From NCBI GenBank assembly GCA_905214675.1, contig CAJMMS010000032.1, positions 1 through 21,323 of the forward strand: a stretch of DNA of 21,323 nucleotides. The letters run 5' to 3'. The notes under the pieces are model-generated. The model searched no databases. It saw only the letters and a list, made by a program, of their open reading frames with translations, and was not told the origin of the DNA. Position numbers and translations under genes: made by a program. Positions 14,923-21,323 of the stretch are shown here, piece after piece; position 1 is the stretch's first letter; every line of letters begins with the position of its first letter. This DNA is from an uncultured bacterium (GTDB lineage: Bacteria > Bacillota > Clostridia > Lachnospirales > Lachnospiraceae).

Positions 14923-17055
14923 TTATCCCCACATAGCTGCCGGCACAAAATCAATCGCTGCATTCTCTTTGTCTGCACTAAGTACACGCACCCGGATGCT
15001 CTGTCCCAGTTTGTAAACTTTTCCCAGATCCGCACCGACCATCTCATGTGTTGTTTCATTATAATAGTACCTGTCATCATAAAGATTTGCAACATGAATC
15101 AATCCCTCGATCGTATTTGGCAGTTCCACATACATCCCCCAGGATGTGATGCTGGAAATGACGCCTTCATACTCTTCCCCGATGTGCTGCTGCATGTACT
15201 CTGCTTTTTTCATCTTGTCGGTGTCACGCTCGGCTTCGTCTGCTCTGCGTTCTGCCTTACTGGAATGTTCTGCCACTTCCGGCAGGATTTCCTGATAGTG
15301 GGCGATCCGCTGTGCATTTAACTTTCCACGCAGATTTTCTTTGATGATCCGGTGGATCTGCAGATCCGGATAGCGGCGGATCGGTGACGTAAAATGTGTA
15401 TAATATTTGGCTGCCAGCCCGAAATGCCCGGTACATTCCGTCGAATATTTTGCCTGTTTCATGGAACGCAATGTCAGACGGCTGATCAGTGCTTCTTCCG
15501 GTGAATCTGCGACCCTTGCCAGAAGCTTCTGCAGTTCTTTTGGATGTACTTCGTCCTGGACTCCTTTTAATCCATAACCGAAACTGCGGATAAATTCTGC
15601 AAGTGCCTGGATCTTCTCCGGATCCGGTGTGTCGTGGACACGATATAAAAACGGTATTTCCTGCCAGAAATATTCGGATGCTACCGTCTCATTTGCAAGC
15701 AGCATAAAATCTTCGATGATTTTTGTTGCGGTATTTGTCTCATATGGTTTAATATCAACCGGTCTGCCTTTTTTATCCAGAATGATCTTTGCTTCCGGAA
15801 AATCAAAGTCAATGGAGCCGCGTGCATGGCGGTTTTTGCGAAGCAGTGCCGACAATTCTTTCATATCTTCAAACATCGGAACAAATTCCTGGTATTTTTC
15901 GATTTCTTCTGCGTCCTTATCCTCCAGAATTTTTTTCACGCTGGTGTACGTCATACGCTGATCTACCCGGATCACGGTCTCCGCGATCTGGCTGCCGATC
16001 ACTTTGCCTTTCTCATCAATGTCCATCAGGCAGCTCAGTGCCAGGCGGTCACAGCCTGCATTCAAAGAACAGATGCCATTGGAAAGTCTCCTTGGAAGCA
16101 TCGGGATCACCCGGTCTACCAGATAAACGCTGGTGCCGCGTTTTTTTGCCTCCCAGTCCAGTGCACTGTTTTCCTGGACGTAATTGGTCACATCCGCGAT
16201 ATGCACGCCCAGATGCCAGATATTTCCATCTTTTTCCAGTGATACGGCATCATCCAGATCCTTTGCATCCTCGCCGTCGATCGTGACCATCTGCACGTTT
16301 CGCAGATCCAGCCTTCCCTGCATATCGGCTTCGCTGACTTCTTCCTTTACGCGTTCTGCCTGATTGAGTACCTTTTCCGGAAATTCAAACGGAAGCTCTT
16401 TTGCATAAACGATCGAAAGGACATCCGTCCCCGGATCACTGATATGTCCGATGATCTTTGTGATCTTTCCTTCCGGCTTTTTCCGGCTGCTTCCATAGGA
16501 AGTGATCTCTGCGATCACTTTATGACCATTGACCGCACCTTTTGCACATTCCTGCGGAATAAAAATATCCTGAAGGATTTTCTGATTGTCCGGTACCACA
16601 AATCCAAAGTTTTTGCTTTTCTCATAAGTGCCAACCACTTCTGTGACTGTATGGGAAATGACCTGTGTAATACGTCCTTCCTGCCGTTTTCCAGTATTGC
16701 CGGATATCAGCGTTGCCTGCACCACATCCCCGTAAAAAGCATTGCCGGTGTTTTCTTCCGATACAAAAATATCATCGTCCCTGCCTTCTACTTCAATAAA
16801 TCCAAATCCTTTCGGATGGGTTACAAACGTTCCGGTAACGGTTTTCTCTTTTGCAATCTTATATTTTCCTCTTTTGGAGATTTCGATCTTGCCTTCGGTC
16901 AGAAGTTCATTTAATACCAGTTCCAGATCCGCCCGTTCTTCTTTCGATACCTGAAGTATGATGGCAAGCTCTTTGATCTTCATAGGCACATATATTTTAT
17001 CATTCATCAGGTCCAAAAGAACCTTTTTTCGTTTTTCCAACTGTCTGCTGTCCAT
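14923..17055 (-). CDS. rnr: Ribonuclease R (710 aa)
   Basis: Processive 3'-5' exoribonuclease that degrades structured RNA and, in bacteria studied, clears mRNA from tmRNA-rescued ribosomes. Domains: winged helix 1-65; two cold-shock OB folds about 70-225; RNB catalytic domain about 247-570, with the metal-binding aspartates in DGEDAKDLDDAV (260-271) and HFTSPIRRYPDL at 554-565; S1 domain about 625-705. It ends shortly after the S1 domain and lacks the long lysine-rich tail of enterobacterial RNase R. The ATG at 17055 follows AGGAGG. It lies upstream of smpB in one unit and behind a terminator-like hairpin that separates it from secG. Confidence 0.97.
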   Translation of the reverse strand: MDSRQLEKRKKVLLDLMNDKIYVPMKIKELAIILQVSKEERADLELVLNELLTEGKIEISKRGKYKIAKEKTVTGTFVTHPKGFGFIEVEGRDDDIFVSEENTGNAFYGDVVQATLISGNTGKRQEGRITQVISHTVTEVVGTYEKSKNFGFVVPDNQKILQDIFIPQECAKGAVNGHKVIAEITSYGSSRKKPEGKITKIIGHISDPGTDVLSIVYAKELPFEFPEKVLNQAERVKEEVSEADMQGRLDLRNVQMVTIDGEDAKDLDDAVSLEKDGNIWHLGVHIADVTNYVQENSALDWEAKKRGTSVYLVDRVIPMLPRRLSNGICSLNAGCDRLALSCLMDIDEKGKVIGSQIAETVIRVDQRMTYTSVKKILEDKDAEEIEKYQEFVPMFEDMKELSALLRKNRHARGSIDFDFPEAKIILDKKGRPVDIKPYETNTATKIIEDFMLLANETVASEYFWQEIPFLYRVHDTPDPEKIQALAEFIRSFGYGLKGVQDEVHPKELQKLLARVADSPEEALISRLTLRSMKQAKYSTECTGHFGLAAKYYTHFTSPIRRYPDLQIHRIIKENLRGKLNAQRIAHYQEILPEVAEHSSKAERRADEAERDTDKMKKAEYMQQHIGEEYEGVISSITSWGMYVELPNTIEGLIHVANLYDDRYYYNETTHEMVGADLGKVYKLGQSIRVRVLSADKENAAIDFVPAAMWG

Positions 17056-17077
17056 AATTCCTCCTGTAAATCAAATG

Positions 17078-17115
17078 AAAAAACACCCCTGCAGTACCAA
17101 CCACAAGAGTGTTTT
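17078..17115 (-). terminator. Terminator/attenuator between secG and rnr
   Basis: The minus-strand arm AAAACACTCTTGTGGT (17100-17115) pairs with ACTGCAGGGGTGTTTT (17080-17095) around a TGGT loop, giving a 16-bp stem with several G-U pairs. It runs into six T that begin in the stem. No good promoter lies between it and rnr, so rnr-smpB may depend on partial read-through. Confidence 0.75.
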
Positions 17116-17129
17116 AACGTTGCAACGTT
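17116..17129 (-). repeat. Perfect 14-bp palindrome beside the secG-rnr hairpin
   Basis: AACGTTGCAACGTT reads the same on both strands and touches the base of the hairpin at 17078-17115. It could be a protein-binding site or a chance palindrome. Confidence 0.5.
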
Positions 17130-17169
17130 TCCGCAAGAAAGCTGCCAGCGGCAGGTTCTTCCGTTTTCT

Positions 17170-17406
17170 TTAGAAGTTCAGATTCAGGATTACAGAAACT
17201 ACGATAAACGCGATTGCCAGAAACTTCGTGGACTTTACAAGTGCACCCTCCATAGAGCGTCCTTTGTTCTTTCCCCAGTAAGTATCTGCTGCACCTGCGA
17301 TAGCTCCCAGTCCTGCGGACTTTCCTTCCTGCATCAATACGATAACGGTCAGTGCAATACAATCCAAAATAAAAAGTATATTGATAACTGTTCTTAAAAT
17401 CGTCAC
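17170..17406 (-). CDS. secG: Preprotein translocase subunit SecG (78 aa)
   Basis: Small membrane subunit of the SecYEG channel that helps SecA-driven export. Two membrane segments (about residues 4-25 and 59-76) flank a conserved loop with VLMQEGKSAGLG and GAADTYWGKNKGRS. I chose the GTG at 17404-17406 because AGGAGGTG stands right before it. A TTG eight codons upstream (17430) would place that site inside the coding region. The size is then normal for the family. A promoter overlaps the gap after eno. Confidence 0.93.
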   Translation of the reverse strand: MTILRTVINILFILDCIALTVIVLMQEGKSAGLGAIAGAADTYWGKNKGRSMEGALVKSTKFLAIAFIVVSVILNLNF

Positions 17407-17434
17407 GTTAACACCTCCTATACCAAACAAAAAC

Positions 17435-17464
17435 AGTTTAGCATAGTTTGTATTTCCTTGTCAA
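17435..17464 (-). promoter_or_regulatory. Predicted secG promoter
   Basis: A perfect TTGACA (17459-17464) starts one base after the eno stop codon. An 18-base spacer leads to TAAACT (17435-17440) with an extended TGn before it. No terminator follows eno, so secG may be served by both this site and read-through. Confidence 0.6.
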
Positions 17465-17465
17465 C

Positions 17466-18713
17466 TTAAATATGCTCTTCAATACGCAATAATTGGTTAT
17501 ATTTCGCGATTCTTTCGCTTCGGCACGGCGCACCGGTTTTGATCTGTCCTGCTCCCGCTGCGACCGCGATATCTGCGATCATCGTATCTTCCGTTTCCCC
17601 CGACCGGTGGGAAATGATCGTGCGGTAGCCGCTGCGTTTCGCAAGTTCGATCGCTTCAAATGCCTCTGTCAGAGTTCCGATCTGATTGACCTTCACAAGA
17701 ATTGCATTTGCCGCACCCAGTTTGATCCCTTTCTGCAGTCTTTTGGGATTGGTCACAAACAGGTCATCCCCAACAAGCTGAACCTGCTCGCCCAGTTCTT
17801 CTGTGAGTTTTTTCCACCCGGCCCAGTCATCTTCAAACAATCCGTCCTCAATCGAAAAAATCGGAAATTTCTCTGTCAGCCGTTTATAATAATCGATCAT
17901 TTCGTCTGTGGTACGGTCTTTTCCTTCCCCGGCAAAATGATACATTCCCCGTTTTTCGTCATAAAGTTCACTTGCGGCTGCATCCAGTGCGATCACAATA
18001 TCCTGTTTCATCTGATAGCCGCTTTTTTCTACTGCTTCTACGATGACCTGCAGTACTTCTTCGGAGTCCTTAAGATTCGGGGCGAACCCGCCCTCATCTC
18101 CTACGCCGGTCGATAATCCTTTTGCATCCAGGATTTTTTTCAGTGTGTGATAGATTTCCGCACACATCTGAAGTCCTTTTGAAAAATTTTCCGCTCCAAC
18201 CGGCATGATCATAAATTCCTGAAGATCAACGGTGTTCGAAGCATGCCTGCCGCCATTTAAAATGTTCATCATCGGAACCGGCATCACATGTGCAAAAGTT
18301 CCGCCAAGATACTGATACAACGGTATCTGCAATGCTTTTGCCGCGGTCTGTGCCACTGCCATCGACACCCCCAGGATCGCATTGGCACCCAGATTTCCCT
18401 TGTTCTCTGTTCCGTCCACGCGGCAGAGTTTCGCATCTATTTTCCGCTGTTCCAGTATATTATCTCCGATGATGCGCTCTGCCAGTATCGTGTTGACATG
18501 TTCCACGGCACGGCGCACGCCGAGACCGTGATAACGTTTTTCTCCATCGCGAAGCTCTGTCGCCTCAAACTGTCCTGTAGATGCTCCGGACGGCACTGCT
18601 GCCCTGCCTACCACATCCCCCTCTGCCAGTACTTCTACCTCTATCGTAGGATTTCCTCTGGAATCCATAATTTCCCTTGCGTAAACATCCTGGATTGCAA
18701 TAAATTTTTTCAT
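17466..18713 (-). CDS. eno: Enolase (415 aa)
   Basis: Converts 2-phosphoglycerate to phosphoenolpyruvate in glycolysis; needs Mg2+. Key features are visible: the PSGASTG mobile loop (41-47), His157 in GGRHASN, Glu207 in GDEGGF, metal ligands Asp244, Glu289 and Asp316, catalytic Lys341 in ILVKVNQIGT and SHRSGETED at 368-376. It is slightly shorter than the usual 430 residues, mainly by a short C-terminus. The start ATG (18711-18713) follows AAGGAGG by about 12 bases. That ribosome binding site lies inside a hairpin whose T-run ends at the start codon. gpmI, the preceding step of the pathway, is just upstream. Confidence 0.98.
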   Translation of the reverse strand: MKKFIAIQDVYAREIMDSRGNPTIEVEVLAEGDVVGRAAVPSGASTGQFEATELRDGEKRYHGLGVRRAVEHVNTILAERIIGDNILEQRKIDAKLCRVDGTENKGNLGANAILGVSMAVAQTAAKALQIPLYQYLGGTFAHVMPVPMMNILNGGRHASNTVDLQEFMIMPVGAENFSKGLQMCAEIYHTLKKILDAKGLSTGVGDEGGFAPNLKDSEEVLQVIVEAVEKSGYQMKQDIVIALDAAASELYDEKRGMYHFAGEGKDRTTDEMIDYYKRLTEKFPIFSIEDGLFEDDWAGWKKLTEELGEQVQLVGDDLFVTNPKRLQKGIKLGAANAILVKVNQIGTLTEAFEAIELAKRSGYRTIISHRSGETEDTMIADIAVAAGAGQIKTGAPCRSERIAKYNQLLRIEEHI

Positions 18714-18754
18714 AAAAAAGACACACCTCCTTATGGATAGTGTGTCCTTTTTTT
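18714..18754 (-). promoter_or_regulatory. Terminator-like hairpin that contains the eno ribosome binding site
   Basis: On the minus strand GGACACAC pairs with GTGTGTC plus a following U, and the flanking A7 and T6 runs extend the stem to about 13 bp. An inner TCC/GGA pairing draws the AAGGAGG site into the structure. The T-run ends right at the eno ATG. It can act as the gpmI terminator and also hide the eno ribosome binding site, so eno output may depend on opening or escape. Confidence 0.7.
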
Positions 18755-18783
18755 CTTCATCTATGCACGATTGCGATTGCTGA

Positions 18784-20325
18784 TTATTTGCGAACCAGCA
18801 GGGATTTTCCTGTCATTTCAGCCGGCTGCTGCATACCCATCATCTCGATCAGAGTCGGAGCGATGTCTGCCAGGCATCCGCCTTCACGCAGTGTGTAGTT
18901 CTCGTCATAATTTACCAAAATGAACGGAACCGGGTTGGTGGTATGTGCAGTAAATGGTGCACCTGTTTCGTAATCAATGAGCTGCTCTGCATTTCCGTGG
19001 TCAGCACAGATAAACATCTGTCCGTCAACTTCTTTCAGTGCTTCTACGGTTTTGCCTACGCACTCATCAACAGCTTCTACGGCTGCGATCGCTGCTGCCT
19101 GGATACCGGTATGTCCTACCATATCCGGGTTTGCAAAGTTGATAATAATCACATCGTATTTTCCAGAACGGATGGCTCCGGTCAGTTTATCGCATACTTC
19201 GTAAGCACTCATCTCCGGTTTCAGATCGTAAGTAGCTACTTTCGGAGATTTTACCAGGATACGGTCTTCGCCTTTGTTCGGCTCTTCTACACCGCCGTTG
19301 AAGAAGAACGTAACGTGTGCATATTTTTCTGTCTCAGCGATTCTTGCCTGTGTCATATTGTTTGCTGCCAGGAACTCGCCGAATGTATTGGTGATAGAAA
19401 CTTTGTGGAATGCTACTTCTTTGTTCGGGATCGTCTCGTCGTACTCTGTGAAGCATACGTAAGTCAGATCCAGTCTCTTTTCTCTTGCAAATCCGTCAAA
19501 TTCATCTGCACAGAATGCACGGGTGATCTCTCTTGCACGGTCCGGACGGAAGTTGAAGAAGATTACAGAATCTTTGTCTTTGATCGTTGCAACCGGTGCT
19601 CCGTCTTTCTTGACAACAGCCGGAACAACGAACTCATCGTTCTTTCCGTTATCGTAAGAATTCTGTACTGCACAGATGCCGCATGCTGCTTCTGCACCTT
19701 CGCCTTTTACCATAGCGTTGTAAGCCAGCTCTACACGATCCCAGCGGTTGTCACGGTCCATTGCATAGTAACGTCCCATAACGGTTGCAACCTGACCTAC
19801 GCCGATTTCTTTCATTTTATCAACGAGCTGTTCTACATAGCCTTTACCGGATGCAGGCGGTGTGTCACGTCCATCTAGGAAGCAGTGTACATAAACATTT
19901 TCCAGACCTTCTCTTTTTGCCAGCTCCAGCAGTGCGTACAGATGTGTATTGTGGCTGTGTACACCGCCGTCAGAGAGCAGACCGAACAGATGCAGTGCAC
20001 TTCCGTTTTCTTTTGCATTCTTTACTGCATGCAGCAGTGCTTCGTTTTTAAAGAAATCTCCATCCTGGATCTCTTTTGTGATTCTGGTCAGTTCCTGGTA
20101 TACGATACGTCCGGCACCCATGTTCAGATGTCCTACTTCTGAGTTACCCATCTGTCCGTCCGGCAGACCGACTGCCAGACCACTTGCATTGCCTTTTACA
20201 AATGGACACTCAGCCATCAGCTTGTCCATAACCGGAGTCTTAGCCTGTGCTACGGCATTGCCCTCCACCTTATCATTCAGTCCATATCCATCAAGAATCA
20301 TCAAAACGGTTGGCTTTTTGCTCAT
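18784..20325 (-). CDS. gpmI: 2,3-bisphosphoglycerate-independent phosphoglycerate mutase (513 aa)
   Basis: Interconverts 3- and 2-phosphoglycerate, feeding enolase. It is a metal-dependent enzyme of the alkaline phosphatase superfamily. It shows MILDGYGL (metal ligand Asp12), DGQMGNSEVGHLNMG with the phosphoserine nucleophile Ser62, the HCFLDGRDTPP and RYYAMDRDNRWDR substrate motifs, FNFRPDRAREI, and the C-terminal metal site CADHGNAEQ. The length is normal. ATG at 20325 with AAAGGAG upstream. It has a good promoter of its own at 20405-20433 and is followed by the hairpin in front of eno. Confidence 0.98.
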   Translation of the reverse strand: MSKKPTVLMILDGYGLNDKVEGNAVAQAKTPVMDKLMAECPFVKGNASGLAVGLPDGQMGNSEVGHLNMGAGRIVYQELTRITKEIQDGDFFKNEALLHAVKNAKENGSALHLFGLLSDGGVHSHNTHLYALLELAKREGLENVYVHCFLDGRDTPPASGKGYVEQLVDKMKEIGVGQVATVMGRYYAMDRDNRWDRVELAYNAMVKGEGAEAACGICAVQNSYDNGKNDEFVVPAVVKKDGAPVATIKDKDSVIFFNFRPDRAREITRAFCADEFDGFAREKRLDLTYVCFTEYDETIPNKEVAFHKVSITNTFGEFLAANNMTQARIAETEKYAHVTFFFNGGVEEPNKGEDRILVKSPKVATYDLKPEMSAYEVCDKLTGAIRSGKYDVIIINFANPDMVGHTGIQAAAIAAVEAVDECVGKTVEALKEVDGQMFICADHGNAEQLIDYETGAPFTAHTTNPVPFILVNYDENYTLREGGCLADIAPTLIEMMGMQQPAEMTGKSLLVRK

Positions 20326-20357
20326 TTTTCCATTTCTCCTTTATATATTGATTGATG

Positions 20358-20376
20358 CCAGGGCTTAAAACCCCGG
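20358..20376 (-). other. Leader hairpin upstream of gpmI
   Basis: CCGGGG and CCCTGG form a 6-bp stem with one G-U pair in the predicted gpmI 5' leader, between the promoter and the ribosome binding site. No T-run follows and no known riboswitch is recognised. Confidence 0.45.
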
Positions 20377-20404
20377 ATTCTTTAACCATATTTGTTCCGC
20401 ATTT

Positions 20405-20433
20405 ATTCTACATGATTTTCAGGAAGCCGTCAA
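20405..20433 (-). promoter_or_regulatory. Predicted gpmI promoter
   Basis: TTGACG (20428-20433), a 17-base spacer and TAGAAT (20405-20410): each box matches consensus at five of six positions. It begins 25 bases after the stop of the upstream gene and gives a leader of about 70 nt. Confidence 0.8.
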
Positions 20434-20458
20434 TTCTTAAATCAGCGATAACCTGACC

Positions 20459-21244
20459 TCAGTTCAGCACTTTTTTATTTTTTCCATTCAGATCACATCT
20501 GCACTCGCGGCTCTGCAAGCTCAGTGTAGCTTCCGTAAAATAGATATACTTTCCTTTTACTTTCACTTTGACCACGTTTTCTTCGGAAAGTTTTTTGGCT
20601 TTCTTTCCATTTGGATTGATCAGATATAATGCTGCTCCGTGTGGTGCGTCCGTTGCCGAAACCAGTACTTTATTTTTGACTTTCTGTACTTTCGATACCT
20701 CGCATCCAACGGTTACTTTCGTTTTCTTTTTGGCATTGATCACGGTAAGATTGCCATATACACTGCCATACTGCGTTGCGTTTCCGGCATATACATAGGT
20801 TCCGTCACTTGCAAACGGCACCATCATCAGTCCGGCGTCTTTTCGCTGCATGATCTTTTTCTGTTTCCTGGTATTGATGTTGTACTGATAAATCTCCACA
20901 TTGCTGTAGATTGGATAGTTTGACATCGTCTGAAATTCACCGGTTGCATAATACAGGTATTTCCCGTTTGTCGTAACCGCCGGACTGTCACAGTAGGAAA
21001 GAATCGTTTTCCGGTCACCATTTTTCTCCGCGATCACCGTATAGCCATCGCCGCTTTTCTCCATAGAGTAGACCATGCCTTTGATCTTCTGTGATTTTTC
21101 TGCTGTGATGGTCTTATAATTCTTCAGACCATTTTTCTTTGCTGCTGCATAAGTCACTGCGCCTGGTTTTACCGCAAGAAACAGTACCAGTGCCGCCAAA
21201 AATAAAATAATATAGGTAACTTTTGTTTTTCTGATTGCTTTCAT
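20459..21244 (-). CDS. Secreted or membrane-anchored beta-propeller-like protein of unknown function (261 aa)
   Basis: Not recognised as a named protein. Residues 1-35 form a signal peptide or anchor: basic start, hydrophobic segment 11-30 and an AAA site at 33-35. The rest is beta-rich with recurring G-x-Y-hydrophobic-Y strands (GKYLYYATG, GTYVYAGN, GKYIYFTEA) and DxNxGK-type turns (LINPNGKKAKK, CDLNGKNKK). This resembles the DUF5050-like propeller repeats of clostridial surface proteins. It ends soon after a blade-like segment, so the propeller is short or incomplete. Start: ATG at 21244 with AGAGAGGTGG ahead. No terminator is seen after it; the gpmI promoter follows almost at once. The upstream gene and promoter lie outside the window. 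Confidence 0.75.
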   Translation of the reverse strand: MKAIRKTKVTYIILFLAALVLFLAVKPGAVTYAAAKKNGLKNYKTITAEKSQKIKGMVYSMEKSGDGYTVIAEKNGDRKTILSYCDSPAVTTNGKYLYYATGEFQTMSNYPIYSNVEIYQYNINTRKQKKIMQRKDAGLMMVPFASDGTYVYAGNATQYGSVYGNLTVINAKKKTKVTVGCEVSKVQKVKNKVLVSATDAPHGAALYLINPNGKKAKKLSEENVVKVKVKGKYIYFTEATLSLQSRECRCDLNGKNKKVLN

Positions 21245-21268
21245 TTGTCCACCTCTCTTGCTTTTAGT

Positions 21269-21296
21269 GGTAGTGTCAAAAACTACCTGTTTTTTT
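21269..21296 (+). terminator. Short hairpin with T-run on the plus strand
   Basis: GGTAGT, a 7-base loop and ACTACC are followed by TG and a run of seven T on the plus strand. This is a weak terminator shape pointing against the direction of every gene here. On the minus strand it is an A-rich leader hairpin about 25 bases before the start of the propeller-like gene. Confidence 0.4.
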
Positions 21297-21323
21297 GTTC
21301 TAAAATCTTTTAAAAACCTTGAT

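Noticed and set aside
14413..15321. Plus-strand open frame (302 codons) across smpB and the end of rnr
   Set aside because: Antisense to two well-supported genes, with no recognisable domain or start signal.
17407..17430. TTG start for secG eight codons upstream
   Set aside because: The AGGAGGTG ribosome binding site lies inside this extension and points to the GTG at 17406.
18943..19878. Long plus-strand open frame (311 codons) opposite gpmI
   Set aside because: It lies wholly antisense to a highly conserved enzyme gene, has no ribosome binding site, and its Cys/Phe-rich translation is typical of a shadow frame.

Overview
The window looks like chromosome from a Gram-positive gut anaerobe of the Lachnospiraceae, perhaps Mediterraneibacter / [Ruminococcus] torques-like. 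That placement is inferred from several features: moderate GC, strong AGGAGG-type ribosome binding sites, secreted multidomain glycosidases with F5/8C, FIVAR and BspA-type LRR modules, a tmRNA without an encoded CCA, and the block gpmI-eno-secG-rnr-smpB-ssrA. Every supported gene is on the minus strand, so transcription runs from high to low coordinates. The species cannot be fixed from the sequence alone.

Right half (about 13930-21323), core block in order of transcription: a secreted beta-propeller-like protein of unknown function (20459-21244), gpmI (18784-20325), eno (17466-18713), secG (17170-17406), rnr (14923-17055), smpB (14437-14901) and the tmRNA gene ssrA (13963-14308). This joins lower glycolysis, the Sec translocon and ribosome rescue/RNA decay. 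Promoter-like sites precede gpmI, secG and ssrA. Hairpins separate gpmI from eno and secG from rnr. The eno Shine-Dalgarno lies inside a terminator-like hairpin whose U-tract touches the start codon.

Left half (about 1-13860), accessory region beginning just past the ssrA 3' end: a very large secreted GH20 hexosaminidase (9108-13802, 1564 aa), then an OmpR-type response regulator (8259-8942), its HAMP histidine kinase (6706-8262) and a 62-residue BFD-like [2Fe-2S] protein (6528-6716) in one overlapping operon. A second giant GH20 enzyme follows (1053-6272, 1739 aa). Both GH20 proteins have the same plan: signal peptide, F5/8C-like domain, Ig-like segment, GH20, LamG-like domain, second F5/8C-like domain, FIVAR-like helical repeats, Pro/Thr linker and a very basic LRR_5 cap. 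They are diverged paralogues, and their catalytic-site motifs differ. The window ends in the 5' part of a secreted PPC/FN3-type protein gene whose signal peptide is interrupted by an in-frame TAA.

Working model (inference): the two-component system senses an envelope or glycan signal and may control one or both GH20 enzymes, which trim terminal N-acetylhexosamine from host or milk glycans at the cell surface. The ferredoxin-like protein at the end of the operon adds a possible iron or redox input. No mobile-element gene, CRISPR array or tRNA gene was seen, and no gene-free stretch exceeds 300 bases.
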